From Leptospira ainazelensis (GTDB taxonomy: Bacteria > Spirochaetota > Leptospiria > Leptospirales > Leptospiraceae): 64,000 bases of DNA. The stretch spans positions 9,398 to 73,397 of the forward strand of contig NZ_JAFFPT010000087.1 in assembly GCF_016918785.1 (NCBI RefSeq), given 5' to 3'. Positions 7,071-16,830 of the stretch are shown here, one piece after another. The first letter of the stretch is position 1. Each line of letters opens with the position of its first letter. The notes under the pieces are model-generated. The model was not told the DNA's origin and made no database searches. It was given only the letters and a program-made list of their open reading frames with translations. Made by a program: the position numbers and the translations under genes.

Positions 7071-10000
7071 CTGGGGAATAACTCAGCGACAGTTAACGTT
7101 GCAATCGTCGGTGATAAAAGGCCGCTTCAAAAAACTTTTGACGCAGCCCTCGCAGACGGACGAACCTTTGTAACCCAGATCAAAGGTGTCGGGCAAGCGG
7201 TTAACAATGCGATCGCAATTGATCCGAAAGTATATCGCGCCTCCTTAAACACAATCAATGGTCTGGAAGATCGATTAAAAAAATTCCAAGACGGAATGAA
7301 TCGCGGCCAAATTGGAAGCGATTCTTTTAACCGCCTCAAATCCGCAGTAGAGTCTGTTCGTTCGAAGCTCGATGAAGCAAGACGTTCCGGAGAGGATTTT
7401 AACAGACAAACTCTTTCTCTAAGAGCCGGTCTTGCCTCTCTTGCGAGTGGATTCACAACGCGGGCTATAACATCCGAAGTAAAAAACTTCATGGATGAAG
7501 CCCAAAAAGCTCAGAACACAATGAGCGGTCTTTCTGCTGTCATCCAATACAAGTTTGGTAAAGAAGCAGTACCAGAAGCCGTATCCGCCGTTAGCTCTAT
7601 TTCAAAAGAGCTGAACATAAACAAAGAAGCGATCACGGCGGCGATGCGAAATTTCTCCTCGATGGGATACAGTGTAGTCGAGGCATCAAAACTCATTCGA
7701 GCAAACGCAGACATTGGATCTGTATTACGACAATCCAACTACACACTTGCGGAATCCATCGAAGTCGTATCGCAAGGATACAAGGCCGGTAACTCGGTTC
7801 TTTCCGATGCGACGGGGATCCAGACGAATATTTCCAAGATGCTTGAAAAGCATGGGATGAAACTCGACGACCTAGGCGATGCAACCAAAAGCGCGGCTGC
7901 AAGACAGGTTCTTTTAAACGAAACGTTACTCGAAACGGAAGCCTTTCAAGGAAGAGCCGCCGAACAAGCACAAGGTTACGCTGGAGCGCTCGGACGTCTT
8001 GACAAGTCGGCAAATGAAACACAAGTCTCTTTAGGTAAACTCTATCAAGAATCCCTTCTTCCGATCTTAAATTTGGGAAGTGACGGAGCTTCTTTTCTTT
8101 CCGGTCTTTTTACAAACGGAGAAAAACTAAAAGAATTAGACAAAGATCTGACCATACTTCGAGAAAAACTCGATCGTGTCCCGGAAGGAAGTGACGAGTG
8201 GAAAAAAATCGATGAACAGATAAAAAAGACTGAAAACCAAATCTCTCACTTAGGACTTTCATTTGGAAATATCAGCAAATCCGTAATCGTAGCCGCAACC
8301 GCCGGTCTTACATTCTATACAGCACTTCTAACGATCTCAAAAGGACTCGAACTCGCGGGTGTTGCTGGAGCTGCAAACTGGTCAAAGATTCTTGGTCCTT
8401 TGGGTCTTGGAATCACAGCAATGGTTTTTACAATCGATATTGTAGAAAGATTTAGAAGAGAAGGAGAACAAAAAGATACAGAAGAAAAGGGAAGGAGGTT
8501 AAAAGAAAGATTCAAAGAAGATATGGAGGCCGCAAATCAGGCGATCAACCAGCTTGCGAGTGCTTCTTCTCTTGGATACGCGGTCGGTGAAGAGAAGTTA
8601 GAGAAGCTACGAAAAAAACTAAACGATCTTGGATTTAGCGCAGAAGAAACGGAGAAAATATTCAAACGAAATTGGCTCACAGGAAAACAGTTTGTTTCAA
8701 GTGAAGAGGTCAATCGTTGGAGAAAAGCGTTTTCAGAAATTAACAAAGAAGAGACCGGACCCAAAGCCTCGCCGGTGTCAACCAGTGGAGGAGGGAAGGG
8801 GAAACTAAAAGAAGACCTATCAGAACAAAAAAGAATCATCGAAGAGTTTTGGAAAGCAAATCCGACTTCAGTCAAACTCATCGGTTCACTAGAATCGCAA
8901 TCCTTTGAATATCTAAAAAAACAACTTACCGAATTTTCGCAAAAAGAAGGAGCAAAGATTCCGCTCACCCTCGATGGAAAGTCAGTTACTCTCGACAAGA
9001 TTCAAAACAAAGAACAGCTATCGAGGGTAGTAAATGAAATTTCAAAAAAATACAATATTTCCCCGGACGTTGTACTCAAACTAAAACCCGAGAACTTAAA
9101 GGAACTGGATTCTCTTCTTTCCGGTGCAAGAGATGAGATCGATCGAAAGGTTCGGTCCGGTGCGCTCACTCCGAAAGAAGGTATCAAGCTTCACGCTCAG
9201 TTAGAGGACGCAAAAACCTTTGACCAGATCTCGGCAAAGATCCAGAAATTCAAATCCGATTGGGAACAAAATACCGGACCTTTAACTCAAACCGAATCCC
9301 AAATACTAGACATTTCCCAACAGATCAATGTAGCAACAAACAAGTCTCAAGGTTTTTTACAATCTGTCACAGCTTGGGGAAAAGCCGCCGCCGGTGCAAT
9401 TGCCTTTCTTACCGCTCCAGTAACTCAAGTTTTGCAGGCACAGGCGCAACTTGTTCAAGTACAAACTCAGAATCAAATCCAGCAGGTTCAATACTACGGA
9501 CAAATCTTTGATCGAGTCATCGATGCAAATTTGCAGTCCTTTCTTGCCGCCAAGGACTCAGAACTTGCAAAACTTCAAGTAACTTTGGACGCAATGGAGG
9601 CCGCCGAGGTTGCCTATGAAGAGAAAAAACAAGAAAGAAGAGACGTAGAAGCAAAAAGGATCAGGGAAGAAAACGAAGCCCTCTACAACGAAGACGCACT
9701 CAAACTTGAAGAAAAATACAGCTCACAAATCACCTCTCTAGAACAAGAGAGTTTAGATGAAGAACTCTTTAATCAAAAAAAAGCAGAACTCTTTGATCGA
9801 CTTCAAAAAGACAAACAAGACTTAAAGGATCGCTACGACAAAAAAACTCAAAGTGATATTGAGAAAGCAAATAAGGACCAGGACGCAGCCGACGAGAAAA
9901 AGAAAAAGGAGGAAGAAGAAAAGGCCAAGGCTCTTGCAGAACAACAAAAGAAAATTGAAGCTGATAAGGCCGCCGCAACCGCAAAAGCGGAAACCGACAA

Positions 10001-10616
10001 ACAAAATGCAAAACGTTTAACTTCGTATATAGAATGGCAAGCGGGTAGAACCGCCTTCGAAGCAAATAAACAAGCTCAAGTTGCACAGGCCGCGTTTGGA
10101 ATCGCTCAGTCTGCTGTGCAAGGTGCGATTACTTTTGCTTCTTCGGTTGCGGGATACACGGCCGCCGGTGCCGCACTTGCAGCACCAACATTGGGCGCAT
10201 CGATGCTCACCATGCCCGCAATTGGTGTGGCTGAAGGAACGGTTCTTGGCGCTTTAGCTGCCGGAGCTGGAATAACTGCTAGCGGACTTGCGTTAACCGC
10301 CGCTCAGTCACAGCAATATCCTCCTTGGATGGGATTTTCGATCGGTGGACTTGTCGAAGGTGGAATTTCAGGAAAAGATTCTGTGCCGGCAATGCTTACA
10401 CCGCGCGAGGTAGTTGTTCCCGAAACCGGCTGGCAAGACATTCGAAAAGACATTTCAGAAAGTCTGATTCCAAAATCGAATCCCGGTTCTCCAAACATCA
10501 ACATCGAATGGATGGATTATTCCCAAAACTATACGCAGATAGACAAGGAAGCCTTACTTGATTATCTTTTAGATGAACTCCTCAAACGCCTTACGCAAGC
10601 AGGCGTTGTGGGGTAG
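7071..10616 (+). CDS. Tape measure protein
   Basis: Sets tail length and helps DNA entry. It is about 1181 residues, by far the longest phage gene. The first ATG is at 7296, but the frame is open and protein-like from 7068 (ATVNVAIVGDKRPLQ... a typical tape-measure N terminus), so the true start is probably CTG 7071 behind GAAGAG. The N-terminal third is helical, a hydrophobic segment lies near residues 405-450, long Lys/Glu coiled coil runs about 900-985, and an Ala/Gly-rich hydrophobic region (about 1000-1090) precedes the C terminus. The same frame carries the chaperone extension that stops at TAG 7065. Confidence 0.85.
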   Translation: MGNNSATVNVAIVGDKRPLQKTFDAALADGRTFVTQIKGVGQAVNNAIAIDPKVYRASLNTINGLEDRLKKFQDGMNRGQIGSDSFNRLKSAVESVRSKLDEARRSGEDFNRQTLSLRAGLASLASGFTTRAITSEVKNFMDEAQKAQNTMSGLSAVIQYKFGKEAVPEAVSAVSSISKELNINKEAITAAMRNFSSMGYSVVEASKLIRANADIGSVLRQSNYTLAESIEVVSQGYKAGNSVLSDATGIQTNISKMLEKHGMKLDDLGDATKSAAARQVLLNETLLETEAFQGRAAEQAQGYAGALGRLDKSANETQVSLGKLYQESLLPILNLGSDGASFLSGLFTNGEKLKELDKDLTILREKLDRVPEGSDEWKKIDEQIKKTENQISHLGLSFGNISKSVIVAATAGLTFYTALLTISKGLELAGVAGAANWSKILGPLGLGITAMVFTIDIVERFRREGEQKDTEEKGRRLKERFKEDMEAANQAINQLASASSLGYAVGEEKLEKLRKKLNDLGFSAEETEKIFKRNWLTGKQFVSSEEVNRWRKAFSEINKEETGPKASPVSTSGGGKGKLKEDLSEQKRIIEEFWKANPTSVKLIGSLESQSFEYLKKQLTEFSQKEGAKIPLTLDGKSVTLDKIQNKEQLSRVVNEISKKYNISPDVVLKLKPENLKELDSLLSGARDEIDRKVRSGALTPKEGIKLHAQLEDAKTFDQISAKIQKFKSDWEQNTGPLTQTESQILDISQQINVATNKSQGFLQSVTAWGKAAAGAIAFLTAPVTQVLQAQAQLVQVQTQNQIQQVQYYGQIFDRVIDANLQSFLAAKDSELAKLQVTLDAMEAAEVAYEEKKQERRDVEAKRIREENEALYNEDALKLEEKYSSQITSLEQESLDEELFNQKKAELFDRLQKDKQDLKDRYDKKTQSDIEKANKDQDAADEKKKKEEEEKAKALAEQQKKIEADKAAATAKAETDKQNAKRLTSYIEWQAGRTAFEANKQAQVAQAAFGIAQSAVQGAITFASSVAGYTAAGAALAAPTLGASMLTMPAIGVAEGTVLGALAAGAGITASGLALTAAQSQQYPPWMGFSIGGLVEGGISGKDSVPAMLTPREVVVPETGWQDIRKDISESLIPKSNPGSPNINIEWMDYSQNYTQIDKEALLDYLLDELLKRLTQAGVVG

Positions 10617-10617
10617 T

Positions 10618-11457
10618 TTGAAGTTTATCTTACGAGACTCGAATGGAAGAACACTAACAGAAACCTTAGATCAGTTGTGGAGAATTTCACCAACGAAATT
10701 CGACGTGCCTGAATCCTTAGTCGCAAGAAACAGTCAGTGGGGATCTAAAAATCAATCCGATAACGTGATCTCCACACGTAAACTCTCTCTCCCTTATTCG
10801 AAAACATTCCAATCCGACCTCGAATACAATCTTTTTAGAAGTAAACTCGCAAACTTCTTTCTCACCGGAAAAAAACCAATCTATCTGATCGATGTTGAAA
10901 ATGGAAGACGCGCGAGTATAGAAATTTCGAGTCTTCCTGAAAAGTTTGATAAAGGTTCTGAAAAAAGAATCGTTACCGAAGCAAACATAGAACTGATTCT
11001 TATGGATGTTCTCTTTGAAGACTTTGAAGAATCAGATACCGATTTTTTGTATCTCGCTTCGGGCGGATATTTTGATATCTATCTTTCTTCTGAATATTCA
11101 ATGGACGGGTATCCGATATTTGAACTCATCGCAGAAAGTAATTCAAACCCGGACTTTTCTTTAGACCTCGAAGATGAAGAAGGAAACGGATTTGCGACCC
11201 AAAGAATCCAATGTCTTTCCTTCTCCAACGCAAACGAACTAAACAAGTATATGACGATAAGCTCCGTAAACGGAGAAGTCATGATCGGAGGAAGACCAAA
11301 CACTTCAAAACCAATCACATATTCGAACAACAATCTTCTTTGGACCGGAGGAAGTTTTTTAATCTTTCGTCCGGGTAAAAATCGAGTGATCTATTCTTCG
11401 GCGGTGAATGCACCTGTAAGTCTTAGGATCAGACACAGGACGCGATATGAATCATAA
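10618..11457 (+). CDS. Distal tail (Dit-like) protein
   Basis: Probably links the tail tube to the tip hub. From TTG 10618, two bases after the tape measure stop, it reads MKFILRDSNGRTLTE and runs 279 residues; an ATG at 10573 would add 15 residues but overlaps the tape measure by 44 bases and adds an unrelated-looking leader. The protein is beta-rich (LYLASGGYFDIYLSSEYS..., SLRIRHRTRYES), which fits a Dit or tail tip protein. The assignment rests on order (tape measure, this gene, hub). Confidence 0.6.
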   Translation: MKFILRDSNGRTLTETLDQLWRISPTKFDVPESLVARNSQWGSKNQSDNVISTRKLSLPYSKTFQSDLEYNLFRSKLANFFLTGKKPIYLIDVENGRRASIEISSLPEKFDKGSEKRIVTEANIELILMDVLFEDFEESDTDFLYLASGGYFDIYLSSEYSMDGYPIFELIAESNSNPDFSLDLEDEEGNGFATQRIQCLSFSNANELNKYMTISSVNGEVMIGGRPNTSKPITYSNNNLLWTGGSFLIFRPGKNRVIYSSAVNAPVSLRIRHRTRYES

Positions 11458-11460
11458 TAC

Positions 11461-13410
11461 TTGGGATACATTGTAGACAGTTCAGCAGTTTACGGACACG
11501 GAGAAAAGTCAGGTCTTCCGGAAGGATTTGGATCCGTATATGGAACCTCCTGCAAAGGAGAACCAACAGACGCGACGATATTTCAAGAATACTCGGGAGG
11601 GAATGGAGAAGACGCAAACGTTCAACTCTCTTCCGTCGCAGGTTCTATTCTTTCTCAATTTCCTTTAGGGATCCAGTATCCGAAAATTTCTTCGATGAAA
11701 AACGTGGTGAACCAATTTGGTCCACTTTCAGGAGAACTCATATTTGCAGAAATGCCGGAAGTTCCGCTCCCGGATTTTGCTTCTTACAAATTAAAAATCG
11801 ATTCGCGATCCGTTATGAAAGCGTATCTCTATGATACTCCCGATCAAACCTCAACTTCCAAAAAAGGATTCTCTTACAAATCATACGGAATGATTAAGCG
11901 GTTAGAAGGAGAGACGATCTCCAATTCTAACAAGTGGACGATTCACAAAATCGAAGTCAGTGGTCCGGACGAAACAGACGCTATTCTCACCTTAGGAGCC
12001 AATGTAAACTTTCCGCAAAACCTCTACTCCGCTGATATCCAACCGGATCAGGTTCTCTATATTCGAGATACCGAAGACTCCGACAACGAAGGTAAATTTC
12101 GAGTAGTGGAGGTGACGGGTGCCCTCACTCTTCGAATTCACAACCCGTCTGTAGTTCTTCAAAATATCATCCTTGGAACGATTGAAATTTTACCAAAAGA
12201 GTGGGGAGATCCTTTAACCCTTGTTTCCGAACTCGTAGATCAAGTTTTTAAAACCTACGGTCAACGAGTTCCGATTCTTTATTCTGCAAACCTTATTCAA
12301 CCCACTCCCGGAATTACAACTCTTGGAGAACTCTATCTCGAAGGAATGTCGCTCTTCAAATTCATCGAGCTAGTTGTCGATATGCTCGGCGGTCTTTGGT
12401 ACTGCGGAGTCAATGCAGATGGATTTTATTTCCTCGAAAAGAAAAAGTCAGAACCCATCGACAAGTTTGCGGTTGGTTGGGACTACAACGATCTAGATAT
12501 AAAGATCGATCGAGACTGGGTTTGGAACTATATCGAGATCTTTGCAAAAAGTGAAGAAGGATCTGGAACGGTTAAACTCTATTCTGAGTTAAACGAGTCT
12601 TCCGAGAAAAAGTGGGGAAGAAGGACTCCGCCGGGTGGAGGAATTGAAGTCCCCGCATCGTTTACAAAGGAAATCGCGATCCTGATTTGTCGAAACCTAC
12701 TCGAACTTCACAAAGAACCAAGGGTTCTAATCACGATCAAAAACGCACCCTACAAGTTCTACGAATTCGGGGACTACAAAATAGCGTTTCCTGCAAAACC
12801 GTATTACGAAGTTTTAGATGACTTGGATTCCCTTGGAGGCTGGAGCTCTTCAGACAATTCAAAACTTTCCGTAGTCCTTTCAAACGACACTCTGATTTCA
12901 GGCTCGAAGTGTCACAAGATGATCTTTACAGGTTGTGATGAAGTCACGTATTCAAAAATCTTTAATGTTCGTAAAAATGGTTTAACCGACATTCACTTCT
13001 ATCTCTATTCCTCGGCGATCGATGATTTCAATACCAATCCCGACGGAATGATTCAGTTTTATATCATCGATTCGACCGGAACAAAACACGAAAAATCTTT
13101 TCCGATTTCAATAGAATCCAAATGGATCCCTTGTCCTTGGAACATTGCTTCTTTAAAGATCAAACAAATCGTAGAAGTAGGTTTTCAGTTTAAGAACGTT
13201 CCTGACTCCGTAATCTATTTTGATGAGTTAAAAGTTCGCTCCGATACTTCGATTACTCACACGGTCCCGCTTGTTGAGGTGGAATACAATAACCCTCCCA
13301 CAAAGAAAAACTGCAAACTCACATTCGGCGGAAAACAAACTCTTGAAAAGTATTTGTCCGGGTATCTCGCACAAATTGAAACGCTGCGCTACATTGCAAG
13401 GAACAGGTAA
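11461..13410 (+). CDS. Phage tail hub / tail tip protein
   Basis: 649 residues starting at TTG 11461, 3 bases after the previous gene. The middle part (about 255-370: LVSELVDQVFKTYG..., LGELYLEGMSLFKFIELVVDMLGGLWYCGVNADGFYFLEKK, then DWVWNYIEIFAKSEE) has the pattern of tail hub proteins related to gp27/Tal. The C-terminal third looks like a carbohydrate-binding-type beta domain (LGGWSSSDNSKLSVVLSND...) ending in a conserved hub-like strand set. It overlaps the next gene by one base. No peptidoglycan hydrolase motif is seen. Confidence 0.65.
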   Translation: MGYIVDSSAVYGHGEKSGLPEGFGSVYGTSCKGEPTDATIFQEYSGGNGEDANVQLSSVAGSILSQFPLGIQYPKISSMKNVVNQFGPLSGELIFAEMPEVPLPDFASYKLKIDSRSVMKAYLYDTPDQTSTSKKGFSYKSYGMIKRLEGETISNSNKWTIHKIEVSGPDETDAILTLGANVNFPQNLYSADIQPDQVLYIRDTEDSDNEGKFRVVEVTGALTLRIHNPSVVLQNIILGTIEILPKEWGDPLTLVSELVDQVFKTYGQRVPILYSANLIQPTPGITTLGELYLEGMSLFKFIELVVDMLGGLWYCGVNADGFYFLEKKKSEPIDKFAVGWDYNDLDIKIDRDWVWNYIEIFAKSEEGSGTVKLYSELNESSEKKWGRRTPPGGGIEVPASFTKEIAILICRNLLELHKEPRVLITIKNAPYKFYEFGDYKIAFPAKPYYEVLDDLDSLGGWSSSDNSKLSVVLSNDTLISGSKCHKMIFTGCDEVTYSKIFNVRKNGLTDIHFYLYSSAIDDFNTNPDGMIQFYIIDSTGTKHEKSFPISIESKWIPCPWNIASLKIKQIVEVGFQFKNVPDSVIYFDELKVRSDTSITHTVPLVEVEYNNPPTKKNCKLTFGGKQTLEKYLSGYLAQIETLRYIARNR

Positions 13411-14306
13411 TGGCTCTTCCTCCCATTCTTTCGGGAAGACAGGATATAAACTGGAGATACGATGAAATTACGGGAAAGTTTGTATTTCAGGAAATCTTAG
13501 GAGAAGTTCACGAGGTCATTGAATTTCCAGAACTTGACGGACGACGAGGTTTCCGGTTAAACGAAAGGCCGGTCGATGACGGTTCAATTCGAGTGTACAA
13601 GGGAAGTGTTCTGGGAGACAAGATCCCGGCAAATCTTCAATCGAGGGTTACTTCCGAACCCATTGGACCCCAAGTCAATATTACACCTTCCACTATGAAA
13701 ATTGTTGTTCCAAACACAGTCGATCTTGGAACACAATATATCAGCGCATATAACGGAGTCGGGGGAGGTAAAACCGTCGAGAACGATCTCTATATCCAAT
13801 ACGTAGCACTCAATTCAAAACTTTCCAGAGACGGATCCCTTCCTATGGAGGGAAATCTCAATTTCAATTCTTACAAAGCGATCAATCTCGCAAACGGAAG
13901 TAACCCAGGCGATGGTATTAACTTTGCTCAGTTAAGCTCTCTTGCAAACGCGCTCACGACAGAAACCACACAACGAATAAACGCAGATTCTACGATCAAT
14001 TCAAGACTAAACCCACTCGATTCGAAAGTGAAGTTTACAAAGTTTTCTCTCTTAGAACGCGACTACGCAAACGACAATTCCTCCGGGACTTTAGGTTTGG
14101 AGTCTTATGCAGGACAAAAAGGAATTCTTCTTTGGTACAATGTTCGAACCAAAATTGGAGGAGTTGGCGCCTACGGAGACGCATCGAGTAACTTTCAAAT
14201 CATAGATGACCAAGGAGCTGGACAGTACAATTTTAGATGGTCTTCGCCCTCAAACGCGCTCATGCGCTGGATTTTAATCCAGTGGGTAAGTGATTTCGCT
14301 CCATGA
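13410..14306 (+). CDS. Tail fibre-like protein
   Basis: 298 residues, ATG overlapping the hub stop. An N-terminal attachment part is followed by the tail-fibre motif LPMEGNLNFNSYKAINLANG...GDGINFAQL (about 145-175) and a helical coiled-coil-like TTETTQRINADSTINSRLNP, typical of trimeric fibre shafts. The C-terminal 90 residues form a compact beta domain ending in MRWILIQWVSDFAP and may bind the host surface. It overlaps the next gene by 4 bases. Confidence 0.65.
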   Translation: MALPPILSGRQDINWRYDEITGKFVFQEILGEVHEVIEFPELDGRRGFRLNERPVDDGSIRVYKGSVLGDKIPANLQSRVTSEPIGPQVNITPSTMKIVVPNTVDLGTQYISAYNGVGGGKTVENDLYIQYVALNSKLSRDGSLPMEGNLNFNSYKAINLANGSNPGDGINFAQLSSLANALTTETTQRINADSTINSRLNPLDSKVKFTKFSLLERDYANDNSSGTLGLESYAGQKGILLWYNVRTKIGGVGAYGDASSNFQIIDDQGAGQYNFRWSSPSNALMRWILIQWVSDFAP

Positions 14307-14614
14307 TTCTTCAAACGATTACGATCCAAAGAGGAAGGGCATTTCAAAAATTCTTTCCTTCGGCAAATGTAGAAGAGGCGACTGTTTTCGCTTCCTTTGG
14401 TACAATCAAAAGTGACGGTCACTTTTTAAAACGAGGACAGTTTGAAGTTACAGTACAAACGGACGGATACATTCTGAGTATGAGTGAAACGGATACTTCA
14501 AATCTTAGAAAAGAAGTAATCGAATTTGATATTTTAGTCGAAAGACCGGACTCTACCTGGCCGGAAGGAAAAAACGCAATCTTTGAGTATGGCGGAATAC
14601 TCAAAGTCGAATAG
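14303..14614 (+). CDS. Small baseplate/fibre-associated beta protein
   Basis: 103 residues, almost all beta-strand pattern, without signal peptide. It reads like the small beta-sandwich domain found at the N terminus of baseplate upper proteins: QTITIQRGRAFQKFF..., then EVIEFDILVERPD... and a final GGILKVE strand. The first 110 residues of the next protein follow the same plan (VYEWDLLVNRQGN... GTFTLIG), so the two are probably diverged copies of one attachment domain. Confidence 0.5.
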   Translation: MILQTITIQRGRAFQKFFPSANVEEATVFASFGTIKSDGHFLKRGQFEVTVQTDGYILSMSETDTSNLRKEVIEFDILVERPDSTWPEGKNAIFEYGGILKVE

Positions 14615-14620
14615 CGTATT

Positions 14621-16768
14621 TTGAGAGTCAATTTACCTTTAGAAGTAAGACAAAATGAGACTGTAGTAATTCACCTCCGGGGAATTAAAAATATATTCTC
14701 ACCTCCCGCCCAAATTCTCTTTCAAGTAAAAGAGAATTCCTCCTCTCCCAAAATTTTAATTTCAATCGAACCTCTTGCTTCCGACATAGGAGCTGATTGG
14801 GAACATGAAGAAATTGTAATTAGAATCCCTCCCGGCGTTACAAGGGGTTTAAAGGCGTCTGTTTATGAATGGGATTTACTCGTAAACCGGCAGGGAAATT
14901 TTGAATATCCTTACTGGGGAACTTTTACGCTCATCGGAACTATTTCCCGAAACAATGAATCGGTTGATCCGATTGTTATCAATGACTTAGAAACAAGACT
15001 CGCTGGAACCGGAATGGGACGCGGTTCTTGGATGATCGGAGTATTTTCTGATTACTGGTTAGAAAAACTCGGAGGAATTGGTAATCTCGTTTTAGAAAAA
15101 TGTCTTCAGTGGCTCGATCAGAATAAAATTTATCGGTTAAACCCACACACAGGAGGAAAATTAATCAAGTCCGGATCCGTCGATCTTGAGATAACAGAAT
15201 CAGGAATTGAAATTGATTCCAATGATAACGTAACAGATGTAAAAACCCTTTCTTTGCTTGATTCACCGACAAATCCGGAACATGCGACTCGTAGAGATTG
15301 GGTGGTTTCTGAAATTAATTCTAAAATCGAGCAAGCAATTTCGGATTTAATAGACGGAGCACCTAGTACGCTCGATACACTCAATGAACTAGCAGAAGCA
15401 CTCGGAGATGATCCAAATTTTGCGACAACGATTATCAATTTAATAAATGGAAAGATTTCGATTTCAGAAATTGGAAATTTGATCCCGTCTCTTGTTGCCG
15501 GGAAAATACCAGAGATTTATCTTCCTCCGTATGCAGACGTGCCGGTCACAAGTGTAAACTCAAAAATCGGAGATGTTGTTCTTGATTATTCGGATGTAGG
15601 CGCTTCTCAAGCGATTCATGAGCACAACTCACTGTATTATACAAAAAATCAAATAGACTCGATCGTCTCAAATTTGAACGTAAAAGTTCCGAAGTTTGCC
15701 GGGAACTGGACTGGAAAGTTATTACCAAATCTTCAAAAAGTAATTTCAGCCGCAGAGCCAGATCTTGTTTGGAAAATTTCATTCAGTGGAGTATTCCCGG
15801 CAGGCAATGGCTTTTTCGGAGGAATCTTACTACCGGATGGAAGAATTTTTTGTGTTCCTTATCTTTCCACTTCAGCTCGAATCTATGATCCGATTACAAA
15901 CACTGTAATCATTCCAAACGGATCCTATCCAGGAGAAGTTCCACCCGATGGTGGACCTGCATTTGCGGGAGGAGTGCTGCTTTCGGATGGTCGAGTTTTT
16001 TGCGTTCCTAATTACTCAACTACTGCCAGAATTTATGATCCGATAACAAATTCAGTATCAATTCCCAATGGCACCTATCCCGGATCTGCGGCGTTTGCAG
16101 GTGGGGTTTTATTGCAAGACGGCCGGGTTTTTTGTATTCCAAGAAACACTTCTTCAGCTCGTATCTATGATCCAGTAACAAATTCAGTTTCAATTCCTAA
16201 TGGAACATATCCGACAATAAATGCGTTTACGGGAGGAGTTTTACTTTTGGACGGCCGCGTTTTTTGTGTTCCGGATTCTTCAACCACCGCTCGAATTTAT
16301 GATCCGGTTTTAAATACGGTTTCAACTCCAAATGGAAACTATCCCGGCTCTGGTGCATTTTCTGGCGGGGTTTTACTTTCTGATGGTCGTGTATTCTGCG
16401 TTCCTAACAATTCAACGTCGGCAAGAATTTATGATCCAGTTTCGGATTCCGTTTCAACTCCAGGAGGATCGTATCCCGGCGGCAATGCGTTTGTGGGTGG
16501 AGTCTTTTTGCCGGATGGGCGAATTTTTTGTGTTCCATTTCAATCCACAACTTCAAGAATTTTTGATCCAGTTACAAATACAGTAATCACTCCGGGAGGA
16601 AGTTATCCTGGATTTGGATCCTTTGCTGGTGGAATTTTGTTACCCGATGCAAGGGTCTTTTGTATTCCTCATAACTCAACGACGGCGATGGGAATCGCCT
16701 CTACGAGAAACGCTTCCATGAACTTTAGCTTACCAATTTTACTTTCACCGTATTTTAATAAATTTTAG
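14621..16768 (+). CDS. Tail fibre / receptor-binding protein with propeller-like repeats
   Basis: 715 residues from TTG 14621. Residues 1-115 form a BppU-like attachment domain. Residues about 200-290 contain the classic fibre segment (SDLIDGAPSTLDTLNELAEALGDD), then a HEHNSLYYTKNQID shaft motif (about 330-345). Residues 397-715 consist of seven repeats of about 44 residues with consensus GGVLLSDGRVFCVP, ARIYDP and PNGTYPG, each with one Cys. This Kelch/propeller-like C terminus is where receptor binding would be expected. The last repeat is cut short after about 20 residues and ends in a different tail. Confidence 0.7.
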   Translation: MRVNLPLEVRQNETVVIHLRGIKNIFSPPAQILFQVKENSSSPKILISIEPLASDIGADWEHEEIVIRIPPGVTRGLKASVYEWDLLVNRQGNFEYPYWGTFTLIGTISRNNESVDPIVINDLETRLAGTGMGRGSWMIGVFSDYWLEKLGGIGNLVLEKCLQWLDQNKIYRLNPHTGGKLIKSGSVDLEITESGIEIDSNDNVTDVKTLSLLDSPTNPEHATRRDWVVSEINSKIEQAISDLIDGAPSTLDTLNELAEALGDDPNFATTIINLINGKISISEIGNLIPSLVAGKIPEIYLPPYADVPVTSVNSKIGDVVLDYSDVGASQAIHEHNSLYYTKNQIDSIVSNLNVKVPKFAGNWTGKLLPNLQKVISAAEPDLVWKISFSGVFPAGNGFFGGILLPDGRIFCVPYLSTSARIYDPITNTVIIPNGSYPGEVPPDGGPAFAGGVLLSDGRVFCVPNYSTTARIYDPITNSVSIPNGTYPGSAAFAGGVLLQDGRVFCIPRNTSSARIYDPVTNSVSIPNGTYPTINAFTGGVLLLDGRVFCVPDSSTTARIYDPVLNTVSTPNGNYPGSGAFSGGVLLSDGRVFCVPNNSTSARIYDPVSDSVSTPGGSYPGGNAFVGGVFLPDGRIFCVPFQSTTSRIFDPVTNTVITPGGSYPGFGSFAGGILLPDARVFCIPHNSTTAMGIASTRNASMNFSLPILLSPYFNKF
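15809..16765 (+). repeat. In-gene tandem repeats encoding 44-residue units
   Basis: Six complete units and one partial lie in frame. Unit 1 (50 residues) starts at 15809; units 2-7 start exactly every 132 bases at 15959, 16091, 16223, 16355, 16487 and 16619. The protein pattern is far better conserved than the DNA, so the copies are old and kept by selection rather than recent slippage. The constant phase means recombination could change the unit number without a frameshift. Confidence 0.85.
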
Positions 16769-16830
16769 GAAAACAAAACGTGGGGAAGAATGCTTTCAAT
16801 TTTAACCTTACGAAAAGGAGGAATTTGATT

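Noticed and set aside
7296..10616. ATG 7296 as tape measure start
   Set aside because: The 75 residues before it in the same frame look like normal tape-measure sequence; CTG 7071 was preferred.
10573..10617. ATG 10573 as start of the distal tail gene
   Set aside because: It would overlap the tape measure by 44 bases and add an unrelated leader; TTG 10618 was preferred.
15809..16765. CRISPR array or phase-variable satellite
   Set aside because: The 132-base units code a continuous protein and lack spacers; DNA identity is low between units.
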